Source: Neomoorella sulfitireducens
GTDB taxonomy: Bacteria; Bacillota; DSM-521; Neomoorellales; Neomoorellaceae
Direction: 5' to 3'
Assembly (NCBI RefSeq): GCF_024733845.1
Contig: NZ_JANRHG010000009.1
Location: 1-64,000, forward strand
Length of the DNA: 64,000 nt
The position numbers and the translations under genes were made by a program. The first letter of the stretch is position 1. Each line of letters starts with the position of its first letter. This document shows positions 15,243 through 24,000 of the stretch, one piece after another. Below the pieces are notes generated by a model that was not told where the DNA came from, ran no database searches, and saw only the letters and a program-made list of their open reading frames with translations.

Positions 15243-16691
15243 TTAACCGTTTCCTTGACCGCCGCCGGTCCCGGAGTACTTTTTTTCATAGGCCTTCAAC
15301 TTGCGATAAAGTACCGTCCGGTATATTCCCAGCCTGGCGGCAGCTTTACCTTTTTTGCCGGCGCATTCTTCCAGGATGTACTTTATATACAACTCCTCTA
15401 CCTGTTGCAAAACCTCTTTCAAGGTTCCTTTTAACCCCAGAGTTTTAAAAACCTTATAAACCGGAAACTGGCTGTCGTCCATCTTTAACGCGGTTTGCAC
15501 ATGAGGGGCTTCACCTATGGAGGAATTAATTACCATCCTTTCGATTGTATTTTTTAATTCCCGGACATTACCCGGCCAATCATATGTCAAAAGCGATTGG
15601 AGATCATGATGGGTCAATTCAAAACTGGTCCCGTATTTTTTATTGAATTCATCTAAAAAATTGAAGGACAGGGCCATTATATCCTCCGGCCTTTCCCGCA
15701 AGGCAGGCAATTTAATGGGAAACACGCTCAGTCGATAATAAAGATCGCTCCGGAAAGAGCCCTTGCGAACCATCTCTTCCAGGTCTTTGTTCGTTGCGGC
15801 GATAACCCGGACATCAACTTGCACAGCTTTATTACTGCCTACACGCCTCACTTCCCGCGTTTCAAGCACCCTTAACAGTTTTCCCTGGAGGTAGACGGGG
15901 AGCTCTCCTATTTCGTCCAGGAAAAGAGTACCTTTGTGGGCGCACTCAAACAGGCCTGCTTTCCCTTCCGGTTTAGCACCGGTAAAAGCGCCTTTTTCAT
16001 ATCCGAACAACTCCGACTCGACCAGGTTTTCAGGCAGAGCTGCGCAGTTAACGGTTATAAAAGCCTCCTTTGCTCGCTTGCTATAATTGTGTATATACCT
16101 GGCAATGACTTCCTTTCCTGTTCCTGTTTCCCCTGTTATTAATACAGTAGTGTCCGTTTGCGCTACCCTGCAGGCCTTTAACAACACCTGGCGCATAGCC
16201 TTGCTCTCGGCAATCACCGCATCTGCCATCCAGTAATACACGGTATTTTTGCCGGCATACTGGGAGTTCACCGGCAGATTACTTCTGTTGTCAGTATATT
16301 TACCGTCCAGGCCCAGAAACTTGCCGGTAGTGAGCACCAGTTTTACTTCATTTTTATCATCCAGTATAGGGGTGCTGTTGGTAAAGTAAGTTAAATTAAG
16401 TTTAGTACGAATCAGGCCGCCCACAGGGCACTTTTTCTGGGCTGCCTCCAGGGCATAGGACCTATTGTAATACCCCTTACTAACTAAATCACGGAGATTG
16501 GACCCGATGAGCTGGTCCAGGGAAATGCCTAAAGTTAAAGCAGTCGTGGAGTTTGAAAGAATAACGTTCCCCTTGGGATCGGTAACAAATATAGGATCGG
16601 CAAGGCTTTCAAAAACATCCCGCATGCTTTCCCTTGTCAGTTCGAGGCCATCGGCTTCCTTTTTACCAGGGACATTCAACATGCAGTTCAC
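15243..16691 (-). CDS. Sigma-54-dependent transcriptional activator (PAS-AAA-Fis)
   Basis: A 482-residue enhancer-binding protein. Residues ~20-130 are a PAS sensor ([20 protein letters not shown]). About 160-395 is the AAA+ domain, with Walker A GETGTGKE near 188, the sigma-54-contacting loop GAFTGA near 234, and [19 protein letters not shown]. The C-terminal ~45 residues are a Fis helix-turn-helix ([22 protein letters not shown]). It lies between the corrinoid methyltransferase operon and a plus-strand Old Yellow Enzyme gene. One or both could be its targets, yet no -24/-12 promoter was found in front of either by eye. The PAS ligand is unknown. Confidence 0.88.
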   Translation of the reverse strand: MNCMLNVPGKKEADGLELTRESMRDVFESLADPIFVTDPKGNVILSNSTTALTLGISLDQLIGSNLRDLVSKGYYNRSYALEAAQKKCPVGGLIRTKLNLTYFTNSTPILDDKNEVKLVLTTGKFLGLDGKYTDNRSNLPVNSQYAGKNTVYYWMADAVIAESKAMRQVLLKACRVAQTDTTVLITGETGTGKEVIARYIHNYSKRAKEAFITVNCAALPENLVESELFGYEKGAFTGAKPEGKAGLFECAHKGTLFLDEIGELPVYLQGKLLRVLETREVRRVGSNKAVQVDVRVIAATNKDLEEMVRKGSFRSDLYYRLSVFPIKLPALRERPEDIMALSFNFLDEFNKKYGTSFELTHHDLQSLLTYDWPGNVRELKNTIERMVINSSIGEAPHVQTALKMDDSQFPVYKVFKTLGLKGTLKEVLQQVEELYIKYILEECAGKKGKAAARLGIYRTVLYRKLKAYEKKYSGTGGGQGNG

Positions 16692-17094
16692 CTTCTCTTA
16701 AAAAAACATGATTTACACTTCTCACGTACCTTCCGGGAAAAATTTCATCTTTCTTTCAAATCCTGCAATTATATTTATCCTAATTACCACGCGTACTTTT
16801 CCGTAATATTATTTCTTATTTTGTTCTTTAAAGTACTTTATCGACCATACTGCTTTTATCCAATTCTAAAATTAATGTATAGAAATATAGCTTTGCTAAC
16901 AAGGAAATCTGTTGTCAATACAACTATTCTCTACTAAATTGAAATTTCCTGCTTTTTATGTGGTTACCGTTTTACAGGCGCAATTGAACGCAGGCAGGAA
17001 AAAGATACTATTTGCCGAAAAATAACAAACTAAAAGCATGAACAGCCGTCACGCTGCCCCCGAAGGAACGTAAATTAGGGAGGAGGTCAATTAG
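16692..17094. other. Divergent intergenic region
   Basis: About 400 AT-rich bases between the activator and the Old Yellow Enzyme gene. They contain no convincing open frame. Apart from the promoter candidate at 16912-16940 there are small dyads, GTTGT-CAAT-ACAAC at 16911-16924 and AGGAAAT / ATTTCCT flanking it, which could be operator sites. No GG-N10-GC sigma-54 element was found on the plus strand. Confidence 0.4.
16912..16940 (+). promoter_or_regulatory. Sigma-A-type promoter candidate for the Old Yellow Enzyme gene
   Basis: TTGTCA (16912-16917), a 17-base spacer, then TAAATT (16935-16940), with the GTTGT/ACAAC dyad overlapping the -35 region. It would give a leader of about 150 bases before the start at 17095. 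The -10 match is modest. Confidence 0.3.
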
Positions 17095-18213
17095 ATGTAC
17101 AGTTTCCACTTATTTTCTTCACTGAAAATCAAAGACCTTTCCTTGCCCAACCGTATAGTCATGCCTCCCATGGCCCTCGGCATCGCCACTTCCCGGGGCG
17201 AAGTTAGCAAGGAAATCCTTGACCATTACACCCTCAGGGCTATGGCCTATCGTGACGGCCGCCCCGGTGGCCCTTTGACAAAGAATGACGAGCAGTCCGC
17301 CCGTGCCGGTGTAGGCCTCATCATTGTGGAACATGCCTATATTAGCCGAGAGGGCCAGGCCCACCCGCAACAGCTGGGGATTTATGACGACGGCCTTTTA
17401 CCCGGCCTTACCCGGCTGGCCGCCGGGATTCATGCCGGGGGAGCCGTTGCCGGTATTCAAATTAATCACGCCGGGGCAAGAATCCTGGAGAATGCCGTGG
17501 CTCCTTCGTCCATACCCCTACCCTTTCTACCCCGTCGCTCCCTGGTTACGGCACAACCCCAGCCGGGCGGGACCGCAACACCCGGAGCGCCGTCTGCTTC
17601 CGCCGGCGAACTCCCCCGCGAGCTAACAGTTGCGGAGATCAAAATGCTAACGGAAAAATTTGCCCTGGCTGCCATAAGGGCCAAGAAGGCCGGCTTTGAT
17701 CTGGTAGAAATCCACAGCGCCCACGGCTATCTTTTGAACCAGTTTCTTTCACCCCTCACCAACCGCCGCCGGGATGCTTATGGCGGTTCCCTGGAAAACC
17801 GCCTGCGCTTCCCCCTGGAGATCGTCCGCGCCGTGCGGGAAGCCGTCGGTCCCGCCTATCCCGTTTTTTACCGCCTGGGTGCCGACGATCGCATGGAAGG
17901 CGGCTTAACTCTTGAAGAAAGTCGCCGGGCCGTCCCCATGCTGGAGGCAGCCGGCGTAGACGCCATTGACCTTTCCGGGGGGCTGGGGGGCTATATGCAA
18001 CAGGGACCGGAAGGGTTCTTCCTCTATATGGCCGATGCCATCAAACCGGTAGCACGGGTGCCGGTTATGGTGACGGGCGGCATTAAAACGCCCCAGTTTG
18101 CCGATATGGTTATCAGGCAGGGGCGGGCCGATCTGGTAGGTATCGGCCGGGCCCTGCTGGCCGACCCCGCCTGGGCGCATAAGGCATGGGTAACCCTGGC
18201 CGGAATAAAGTAA
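17095..18213 (+). CDS. Old Yellow Enzyme-type NADH:flavin oxidoreductase
   Basis: A 372-residue single-domain FMN TIM barrel: LFSSLKIKDLSLPNRIVMPP, VIVEHAYISREG-type region, GIQINHAGA, FDLVEIHSAHGYLLNQFLSP followed by NRRRDAYGGSLENR, and a C-terminal phosphate-binding block RADLVGIGRALLADP. It lacks the Fe-S and FAD modules of the 670-residue enzyme at 7-9 kb. It should reduce an activated C=C bond using NAD(P)H. The start has an excellent GGGAGGAGG site. An insert at about 140-180 (rich in Pro and Ala, SIPLPFLPRRSLVTAQPQPG) is unusual for the family. It is divergent from the sigma-54 activator. Confidence 0.85.
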   Translation: MYSFHLFSSLKIKDLSLPNRIVMPPMALGIATSRGEVSKEILDHYTLRAMAYRDGRPGGPLTKNDEQSARAGVGLIIVEHAYISREGQAHPQQLGIYDDGLLPGLTRLAAGIHAGGAVAGIQINHAGARILENAVAPSSIPLPFLPRRSLVTAQPQPGGTATPGAPSASAGELPRELTVAEIKMLTEKFALAAIRAKKAGFDLVEIHSAHGYLLNQFLSPLTNRRRDAYGGSLENRLRFPLEIVRAVREAVGPAYPVFYRLGADDRMEGGLTLEESRRAVPMLEAAGVDAIDLSGGLGGYMQQGPEGFFLYMADAIKPVARVPVMVTGGIKTPQFADMVIRQGRADLVGIGRALLADPAWAHKAWVTLAGIK

Positions 18214-18258
18214 AACTGCCAAAAAACACCTATAAGAAGCTAGCATCAAGCCCGCACT

Positions 18259-19038
18259 CTACTCTTGCATCAGTTCATTGTACAACTGCTGGCGCACCTG
18301 TAAAAACTGTGGTTCTATACGTTTTCGCTCCCTGGGTATATTCACTTCCACTATTCTTTTAATGGTTGCCGGACGGCCGGAGAGTACTATGATCTTATCT
18401 CCCAGGTACACGGCTTCTTCAATATCATGGGTAACCATAAGGATGGTGGTTTTTTCTTTTGTCCATATCCGGAGTATCTCCTGCTGCATCCGTAACCTCG
18501 TCAGGGCGTCCAATGCGCCGAAAGGTTCATCCATAAGCAAAAGCCGGGGTTTGTTGATTAAGGCCCGGGCTATGGCCACACGCTGGGCCATCCCACCGGA
18601 AAGCTGGGACGGGTAGGCATCTTCAAAACCGCTTAATCCAACCAGCTCCACATAACTGTGAATAAACTCCCGTCTGTCGCCATTATTGCTTTTGTGCAAA
18701 ACTAACTCCAGGTTCTCGTTTACGGTCAGCCATGGTAATAGACGGTGCTCTTGAAATACTATACCCCGCTCCAGGCCAGGGCCCCTGATCGGTTCTCCCT
18801 CCAGGGTAACCATTCCTTGATAATCAGGCTCCAGGCCGGCAATTATTCTAAGGAGGGTTGTCTTACCACACCCGCTGGGCCCTAAAATACATACAAACTC
18901 CCGGGGGAAAACGCTAAAAGAAAGGTCCTGCAGCGCAATTAACTCTTGCCCGTTGTTCACGTACTTCTTGAACACGTTGCTAAGACACAGGAGGGGAGCT
19001 CCCCTGGAGCCTATATCCCGTTGTAAAAGCGCCGCCAC
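18259..19038 (-). CDS. ABC transporter ATPase, nitrate/sulfonate/taurine type
   Basis: A 259-residue ATPase of the SsuB/TauB/NrtD class. Walker A GPSGCGKTTLLRII (about 54), the Q-loop in VFQEHRLLPWLTV, signature LSGGMAQRVAIARAL, Walker B LLLMDEPFGALDALTR and the switch THDIEEAVYL are all intact. It starts at GTG 19038, overlapping the permease 3' end by 28 bases, which implies coupled translation. It powers import of the ligand held by the binding protein two genes upstream. It is the last gene of the rSAM-binding protein-permease-ATPase operon. Confidence 0.9.
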   Translation of the reverse strand: MAALLQRDIGSRGAPLLCLSNVFKKYVNNGQELIALQDLSFSVFPREFVCILGPSGCGKTTLLRIIAGLEPDYQGMVTLEGEPIRGPGLERGIVFQEHRLLPWLTVNENLELVLHKSNNGDRREFIHSYVELVGLSGFEDAYPSQLSGGMAQRVAIARALINKPRLLLMDEPFGALDALTRLRMQQEILRIWTKEKTTILMVTHDIEEAVYLGDKIIVLSGRPATIKRIVEVNIPRERKRIEPQFLQVRQQLYNELMQE

Positions 19039-19820
19039 CTGATAATCTTCCTTTCAAACCATTGCAATAGATAATCCATAGATTTACCTACCGCACCTAT
19101 AGCCAACATGCCTGCCAAAACCCTGTCCGTTCGGGCCAGAGCTCTAGAATCCATAAGCATATAGCCGATACCGCTCATCCCGCCTGACAATTCGGCGGCG
19201 ACTACGCACATCCAGGCGTAGCCCAAACCGATACGCAGTCCGGCCACTACAAAAGGCATGGAACCTGGAACTATTACTTTCAGAATGAATTTTGGCCAGG
19301 GAACTTTAAAAACACGCGCTACCTCGACTACATTTTCGTTTGTCTGCTTTATACCCTGCAATACGTTAAGAAAGATAGGAAAAAATGCCCCCAGCGTAAT
19401 AATGAAAACTTTTGAGCCTTCTTCTATGCCGAACCAGAGAATAGCCAGGGGCAGCCACGCAATTGGCGGAATCGGCCGCAGCAATTGTATGACACCCTCG
19501 GCCATCTGGTTCAACAACGGCGACAGGCCCAAAGCCATACCCAGCCCGATTCCCAGAAAAGCAGCAAGAGCAAAGCCTTCCATAACACGAACCAGGCTCG
19601 TTTCTAAATGATGTACCAGCTCACCGCTGCTCAACGTCTCAATCAAGGCCAAAAAAACATTTTCAGGAGAAGGCAGTAAGATTTGTTTGACCCGACCGCT
19701 CGTTGTTATCCAATGCCACAACAATAAGAATGAGATAGGTAAAAGCCCTTTTTTGCCAATGGTGTCTAGCATCGCCGGGAGCCGGTTTTCGCTATGCTCC
19801 CCCCTTAAAACGGTTGCCAT
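19011..19820 (-). CDS. ABC transporter permease, SsuC/TauC type
   Basis: A 269-residue membrane protein with about six segments (FALAAFLGIGLGMALGLSPL; VFIITLGAFFPIFLNVLQG; FVVAGLRIGLGYAWMCVVAA) and the EAA-type loop around VARVFKVPWPKFILKVIVPG that docks the ATPase. ATG 19820 was chosen for its AAGGGAG site at good spacing; the 31 extra codons upstream overlap the intergenic stretch after the binding protein. It forms the importer channel with the neighbouring ATPase. Confidence 0.88.
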   Translation of the reverse strand: MATVLRGEHSENRLPAMLDTIGKKGLLPISFLLLWHWITTSGRVKQILLPSPENVFLALIETLSSGELVHHLETSLVRVMEGFALAAFLGIGLGMALGLSPLLNQMAEGVIQLLRPIPPIAWLPLAILWFGIEEGSKVFIITLGAFFPIFLNVLQGIKQTNENVVEVARVFKVPWPKFILKVIVPGSMPFVVAGLRIGLGYAWMCVVAAELSGGMSGIGYMLMDSRALARTDRVLAGMLAIGAVGKSMDYLLQWFERKIIRWRRFYNGI

Positions 19821-19921
19821 GAGGTTTCTCCCTTCAACAAACCCCGTTTTTTTTATTCTACCTTCGGAGAATATCGATGCTTTTTTTCCAATTGTCGGTA
19901 TGCCTTGCAACAAGCCGGAGC

Positions 19922-20899
19922 TTATTTCCGCAGGAAAACCTCCATATCTACAGGGTTTTTGATCAAACCCGTTTCCCGCAAGAACTTTTCTGTATCCTTC
20001 AGTTCAGCAACCAGGCTGTCAGTTATGGCTCCATCGTAATTGAACTTGCGGAGAATTTTCTTCAGCTGTTCGGGAGGTATTTTTAAATCTTCGTTCAGAA
20101 GCCGTATGGCCTCATCGGGGTTATCCCGGATAAATTGCGACCCCCTGGCAAATGCTGTTTTCAGCGCTTCCACTGCCTTCTGGTTCTCGGTGATAAACTT
20201 TGTTGCAGCTACGACGACCGCCGTTCCCTGGTAAACGCCCGTCCCGTTGGCAATAATGCTTATCTCCCCCGCATCCTCCATCCGGGTTAGCAGGGGGTCC
20301 CACATCACACCGGCATCTACATCACCACGGACAAGGGCTACAGCCAAATCGTCCATTGAAAGGTTGACAAACCGGATATCATCCATAGTCATCCCATTCT
20401 TATCTAGGAGCAGGGATAATAGTTTTGTGCCATAAGCTCCGCGCGTTGTACCAACTTTCTTGCCTTTCAGATCGGCGATACTACTTATGCCGGCATCCAT
20501 GCGGACAACTACGGCTAAAGCTTCAGGCGCAGTGGAAGCAATTGATACGATTTGATAATCCGTACCGGCCGAGCGCCCGATAAATGCCGGAAAATCCCCC
20601 ATTACGCCTACATCTAAGTGTCCAGCTGCAAAAGCCTCGCTTACTACCGGACCCAGGTTAAATGGCTGCCAGTCTAACTTGTAACCTGCTCTGGCCAGCT
20701 CTTCTTCGATATAGCCGTTTTTCTTCGCTATCCATATATGGGCATAATGCGGTAACGGAACGATGCCCAGTCGCACCGGCTTTAGTGAAGTTTCTCCCGC
20801 TGGTTTAGATGATTGGGTTGCACACCCGGCACCCATAAAAGCAAGCAAAGTCAGAGCCAGTAATAGCGACAAGGTATTTTTCATCCGTTTCATATGCAT
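19922..20899 (-). CDS. SsuA/TauA/NMT1-type substrate-binding lipoprotein
   Basis: A 325-residue periplasmic-binding protein with a lipoprotein signal (LSLLLALTLLAFMGAGC). It has the features of the sulfonate/nitrate/thiamine-precursor class: VRLGIVPLPHYAHIWIAKKN, GHLDVGVMGDFPAFIGRSAG, ADLKGKKVGTTRGAYGTKLL and ALVRGDVDAGVMWDPLLTRM. The start was set at ATG 20899, two bases after the radical SAM stop, with AGGAGG inside the end of the upstream gene. The ligand cannot be read from the sequence. Coupling to a radical SAM enzyme hints that the imported compound is a substrate or precursor for that enzyme. Confidence 0.85.
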   Translation of the reverse strand: MHMKRMKNTLSLLLALTLLAFMGAGCATQSSKPAGETSLKPVRLGIVPLPHYAHIWIAKKNGYIEEELARAGYKLDWQPFNLGPVVSEAFAAGHLDVGVMGDFPAFIGRSAGTDYQIVSIASTAPEALAVVVRMDAGISSIADLKGKKVGTTRGAYGTKLLSLLLDKNGMTMDDIRFVNLSMDDLAVALVRGDVDAGVMWDPLLTRMEDAGEISIIANGTGVYQGTAVVVAATKFITENQKAVEALKTAFARGSQFIRDNPDEAIRLLNEDLKIPPEQLKKILRKFNYDGAITDSLVAELKDTEKFLRETGLIKNPVDMEVFLRK

Positions 20900-20901
20900 A
20901 A

Positions 20902-21975
20902 TCACACTACCTCCTTTTGTAGCGTCCTGATCCCGGCCCGCCAGATCAAGGAAGGCCCGTCCAGCACTGCCCACCCGGTATCCAGATACATTTTTCTCAC
21001 TTCGGCTACCGAACGCCCGCGCGTTCTTTCGCAATCCTCATGCGTATCCCGCGGGCTGGAACCGGTTTCTGCCCACATGATGTTGGCACCCGCCCGGGAG
21101 CCAACTGCACTCGGTTCATGCCAGCACATGCCAATCATTTCTTGCTGGGTGGATAAACGAATGACGGCTAAAATATACGCCTGCCGCTCTTCGTCGATCA
21201 TCCCCCGCTTTCCTACTTCGGTGTCGGGTACGGCGATCCGGCGCATGCAGCCGCTATACACAGCGCCGCATTCCCTGGCGATGATAGTTGCTTCCACCAG
21301 TTCTGCTGTCGTATGCTCAGGCCCCACCGGTTCCACACACGTGCCGAGGACCAGGCCGGCTTCACGGGCCGCGCGCATGGTAGCCAGCCTTTTTTCTACA
21401 GGGATAGAGGATTCAACGCCTTCTCGCAAACGAACGGCATGATATACACCGTTCAGGCCAGCATCCCGGAGGGCATATGCCTCTTTAAGGGTAAAATCGT
21501 CAATGTTGCCTATCAATACTGTATCAGGGCACAGGTTGCGGCGAACTTCTTGAATTATCTCCAACAGCCGTCCAAAAGGAAAAGTCCCGGTAGAGACGAG
21601 ATAGATGGCGTTGGCCCCATCTCGTTCCATTTTTAGACATCGTTTTACTATCTCCCCTATAGGCATAACACTGCCCTTAACAAACACCTTATTGACGGCA
21701 GCAAAGGAACACCATTTACAATTCCGGGTGCAAGGGCCCACATTGATGCCGACGTGAGCATGTACTTCGGCCGTATTGTTACTGACCTTCGAGCTGATTT
21801 CTCGCGCGGCATGCTGGATATAAGCAGCCTCGGCCGTAAATGGAGCAGTATCAAAAAGGGTTGCTATTTCTTCCCGGTTGAGCATCTCTCCCGTTTTCGC
21901 CTTATCAACAAGGTATACAATATCTTTTTGTATCAAAATAAATTCAACTCCCTCCTGTTGGGCCATCCCCGGCAT
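20902..21975 (-). CDS. Radical SAM enzyme of the BioB/HydE/ThiH (BATS) group
   Basis: A 357-residue radical SAM protein. After a helical N-terminus (MLNREEIATLFDTAPFTAEA) comes the cluster motif GPCTRNCKWCSFAAVN (C-x3-C-x2-C), then LVSTGTFPFGRLLEII, IGNIDDFTLKEAYALRDAGL, GTCVEPVGPEHTTAELVE, and a C-terminal region (CWHEPSAVGSRAGANIMWAE) in the place of the BATS domain. It resembles biotin synthase and HydE in layout but lacks biotin neighbours. It is the first gene in an operon with an SsuABC-type importer. The reaction is unknown. The start is ATG 21975, with GGAGG about 10 bases upstream; a later TTG behind AGGAGGGAG is an alternative. Confidence 0.82.
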   Translation of the reverse strand: MPGMAQQEGVEFILIQKDIVYLVDKAKTGEMLNREEIATLFDTAPFTAEAAYIQHAAREISSKVSNNTAEVHAHVGINVGPCTRNCKWCSFAAVNKVFVKGSVMPIGEIVKRCLKMERDGANAIYLVSTGTFPFGRLLEIIQEVRRNLCPDTVLIGNIDDFTLKEAYALRDAGLNGVYHAVRLREGVESSIPVEKRLATMRAAREAGLVLGTCVEPVGPEHTTAELVEATIIARECGAVYSGCMRRIAVPDTEVGKRGMIDEERQAYILAVIRLSTQQEMIGMCWHEPSAVGSRAGANIMWAETGSSPRDTHEDCERTRGRSVAEVRKMYLDTGWAVLDGPSLIWRAGIRTLQKEVV

Positions 21976-22095
21976 TTACTCGCAGCCTCCCCTGCATCCG
22001 TGGTCTTTACCGTCCCTGGCGCCTCTACCAGGGCCATGGAATTCTTATAGAAGGCTGCTGAAGAACTGCAAATGGCTACCGAACAGCTATTTTTA

Positions 22096-22887
22096 TTACA
22101 ATTCTATATTCATTCCGTCATAACCTGCCAGGACGCCATTAAACCTCGCCAGCTCCCCTTTTAACTGTTCCACCGTCAACGGGATGCTGTAGTGCATGGA
22201 AAGATGCGTAAGGATAGTTTCCCCTGCACCCACGCTTTTCCCCAATTCTATTGCCCCGGCCAATGTCATGTGGGTATCTGGATACCAGTTTTCTCCATAA
22301 AAGGTAGCATCGCATACTAGATAATCGACCCCTTTAACTTTGGCCAGCGTTGCATCTGGCAGCCCGGAAGTGTCGGGAAAATAAGCCAGCTTCTTGCCTG
22401 CCTCTATCAAAAAACCCGCTGTTGTAATACCATGGTTAGCCCGCAAAGGTGTCAGGCTCACCCCTTCTAAACCATACGTATGTTCATATCTCCACTCCCT
22501 CAGGTCTACAATTTCGACCAGGCGATGAAAAACAGCGGCGAACTCCTCCAAGTACCCGGGCGGCAAATAGATGGGTAAGCGCCGGTCCTTCTCCTTTAAT
22601 CGTAGATAATACTCCAGTTCCCCCAGCCCGGCATAATGGTCGTGGTGCCAGTGGGTCAGGAAAACACTGTCAATATCCACCACACCCTCGCGGCACAATT
22701 GTACCCTTAGATCGGGCGAAGCGTCTATCAAAACCCGTTTGTCATCTATGGTGAGCAAAGCCGTGCTCCGTGTCCGTGCTGCCGCCGGGTTGGTCCTGGC
22801 CTCCCGGCACGCGGGGCATTCGCAAAAGAAAGCCGGAACACCCGGTCCGGCACTCGTACCCAGCAGCTTCATCTCCACTTTTGCCAT
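22096..22887 (-). CDS. PhnP-like metallo-beta-lactamase-fold phosphodiesterase
   Basis: A 263-residue MBL-fold hydrolase. Near the N-terminus LLGTSAGPGVPAFFCECPAC carries the C-x-C-x2-C structural-zinc motif of PhnP. The active-site motif is LTHWHHDHYAGLGEL, with further ligands in THMTLAGAIELG and ILTHLSMHY. PhnP hydrolyses cyclic phosphodiesters (ribosyl 1,2-cyclic phosphate in phosphonate breakdown), and relatives act on other cyclic phosphates or serve cofactor pathways. No other phn genes are visible. It lies 120 bases upstream of the radical SAM gene on the same strand and may share its pathway. Confidence 0.8.
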   Translation of the reverse strand: MAKVEMKLLGTSAGPGVPAFFCECPACREARTNPAAARTRSTALLTIDDKRVLIDASPDLRVQLCREGVVDIDSVFLTHWHHDHYAGLGELEYYLRLKEKDRRLPIYLPPGYLEEFAAVFHRLVEIVDLREWRYEHTYGLEGVSLTPLRANHGITTAGFLIEAGKKLAYFPDTSGLPDATLAKVKGVDYLVCDATFYGENWYPDTHMTLAGAIELGKSVGAGETILTHLSMHYSIPLTVEQLKGELARFNGVLAGYDGMNIEL

Positions 22888-23011
22888 ACCCCATAAACCT
22901 CCGGAAACTCAATATTTGATTAAATAATTTTTTCTATAAGGTTGAGCAAAACTCCTGTTCTCCTTAAAAGTTCAGGTAAACTATTTTCATAAAGACCGCC
23001 GGCCGGGACCA

Positions 23012-23974
23012 CTACTGCCCCTGCTGTAAAACCTGGATAACACCTGCAGGGCACTGGCCCACGCAGGTGTAACAGGCAGTACACTGCTCCGGGTTCTTGA
23101 CAACAGGTACCTGGCGGCCATCATGTTCTTCCATAACAAGCACGCCGTAAGGGCAAAAGTCGGCACACAGACCCTCACCTAAACATTTGGCGGCATCTAT
23201 GCTGATCTGGACCGCCGGGACATCCCCTCTTTTTTTCTCCGGTGCACCTACTTTATCAAGAACGGGCGGCATATAGATTTTATGCCGCGCTTCAGGTATG
23301 CTCTTCTGTGCCAGTTTTTGCAATGAACGGGCCACCATCTCCAGCTGTGCGGCCGGTAGAGAGAGATAAAGCTCGAAGTCGTCAATATCGCTTGAAGCAC
23401 GGCCGCCGTAACAACCAAAGGAGATATTCATTTTCCCGGTCTGCATGGGCTGGACAGTAAGGTCCGCACAGGTTGAATTATAACCCGAGGTGTTAAAGCT
23501 GTGCCTCTCACCGCTGTTATACGATTGGGCCATACATAGCCACATGGCCTGCTCCGGCCACAGGGTAAAGATTACCACGTCGGCTTCAAAGCTGGCTTTA
23601 CTTAGCGGCGCTACCAGGGTGGCCTCGTAGCTGCCGGCCGGGAAATAAGGCCGGGCGGCGATCATCTTCCGGGCGCATTCCAGGGTAGGCAACTTTTTAA
23701 ACAGGAGGTATAATTCCCCCGATTGCAGTTTCGGCGGCATAGGTATAAGTCCCATTATGGCCGCACCGTCGGGGCAGGCGTGCCGGCGCGTCGGCATATA
23801 CAGGCTATAACCCCGCCGGGCAGCAATAATTGACTGGCAGTGCCGCAACCTTGCCGTAGGCTCTGCCACCCCTGCGGGTACAGCCTCACCGGGACGCAGT
23901 AACCGCACTGCTACCGGCTCCCAGCGCAGGGCTAATATGTCTTTATAAATGCTTGCCAGTTGCTGGTTATCCAC
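23012..23974 (-). CDS. DUF169 protein fused to a 2[4Fe-4S] ferredoxin domain
   Basis: A 320-residue protein. Residues 1-225 are a DUF169 domain (WEPVAVRLLRPGEAVPAG; CQSIIAARRGYSLYM; CPDGAAIMGL; ISFGCYGGRASSDI), a Cys-containing domain common in anaerobes and of unknown activity. Residues 255-320 are a ferredoxin with two clusters: CLGEGLCADFCPYG and CTACYTCVGQCPAG. The fusion makes it a likely electron-transfer or redox-sensing partner. It follows the CCG-domain Fe-S protein by 26 bases, so the two are probably one transcription unit. Confidence 0.8.
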   Translation of the reverse strand: MDNQQLASIYKDILALRWEPVAVRLLRPGEAVPAGVAEPTARLRHCQSIIAARRGYSLYMPTRRHACPDGAAIMGLIPMPPKLQSGELYLLFKKLPTLECARKMIAARPYFPAGSYEATLVAPLSKASFEADVVIFTLWPEQAMWLCMAQSYNSGERHSFNTSGYNSTCADLTVQPMQTGKMNISFGCYGGRASSDIDDFELYLSLPAAQLEMVARSLQKLAQKSIPEARHKIYMPPVLDKVGAPEKKRGDVPAVQISIDAAKCLGEGLCADFCPYGVLVMEEHDGRQVPVVKNPEQCTACYTCVGQCPAGVIQVLQQGQ

Positions 23975-24000
23975 AGTTTTCTCTCCCTTGACTGCGACAG

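Noticed and set aside
20902-21975. Assignment as biotin synthase or PylB
   Set aside because: The motif and length fit the BATS group only in general; no biotin or pyrrolysine genes are nearby and the family-specific residues could not be confirmed.
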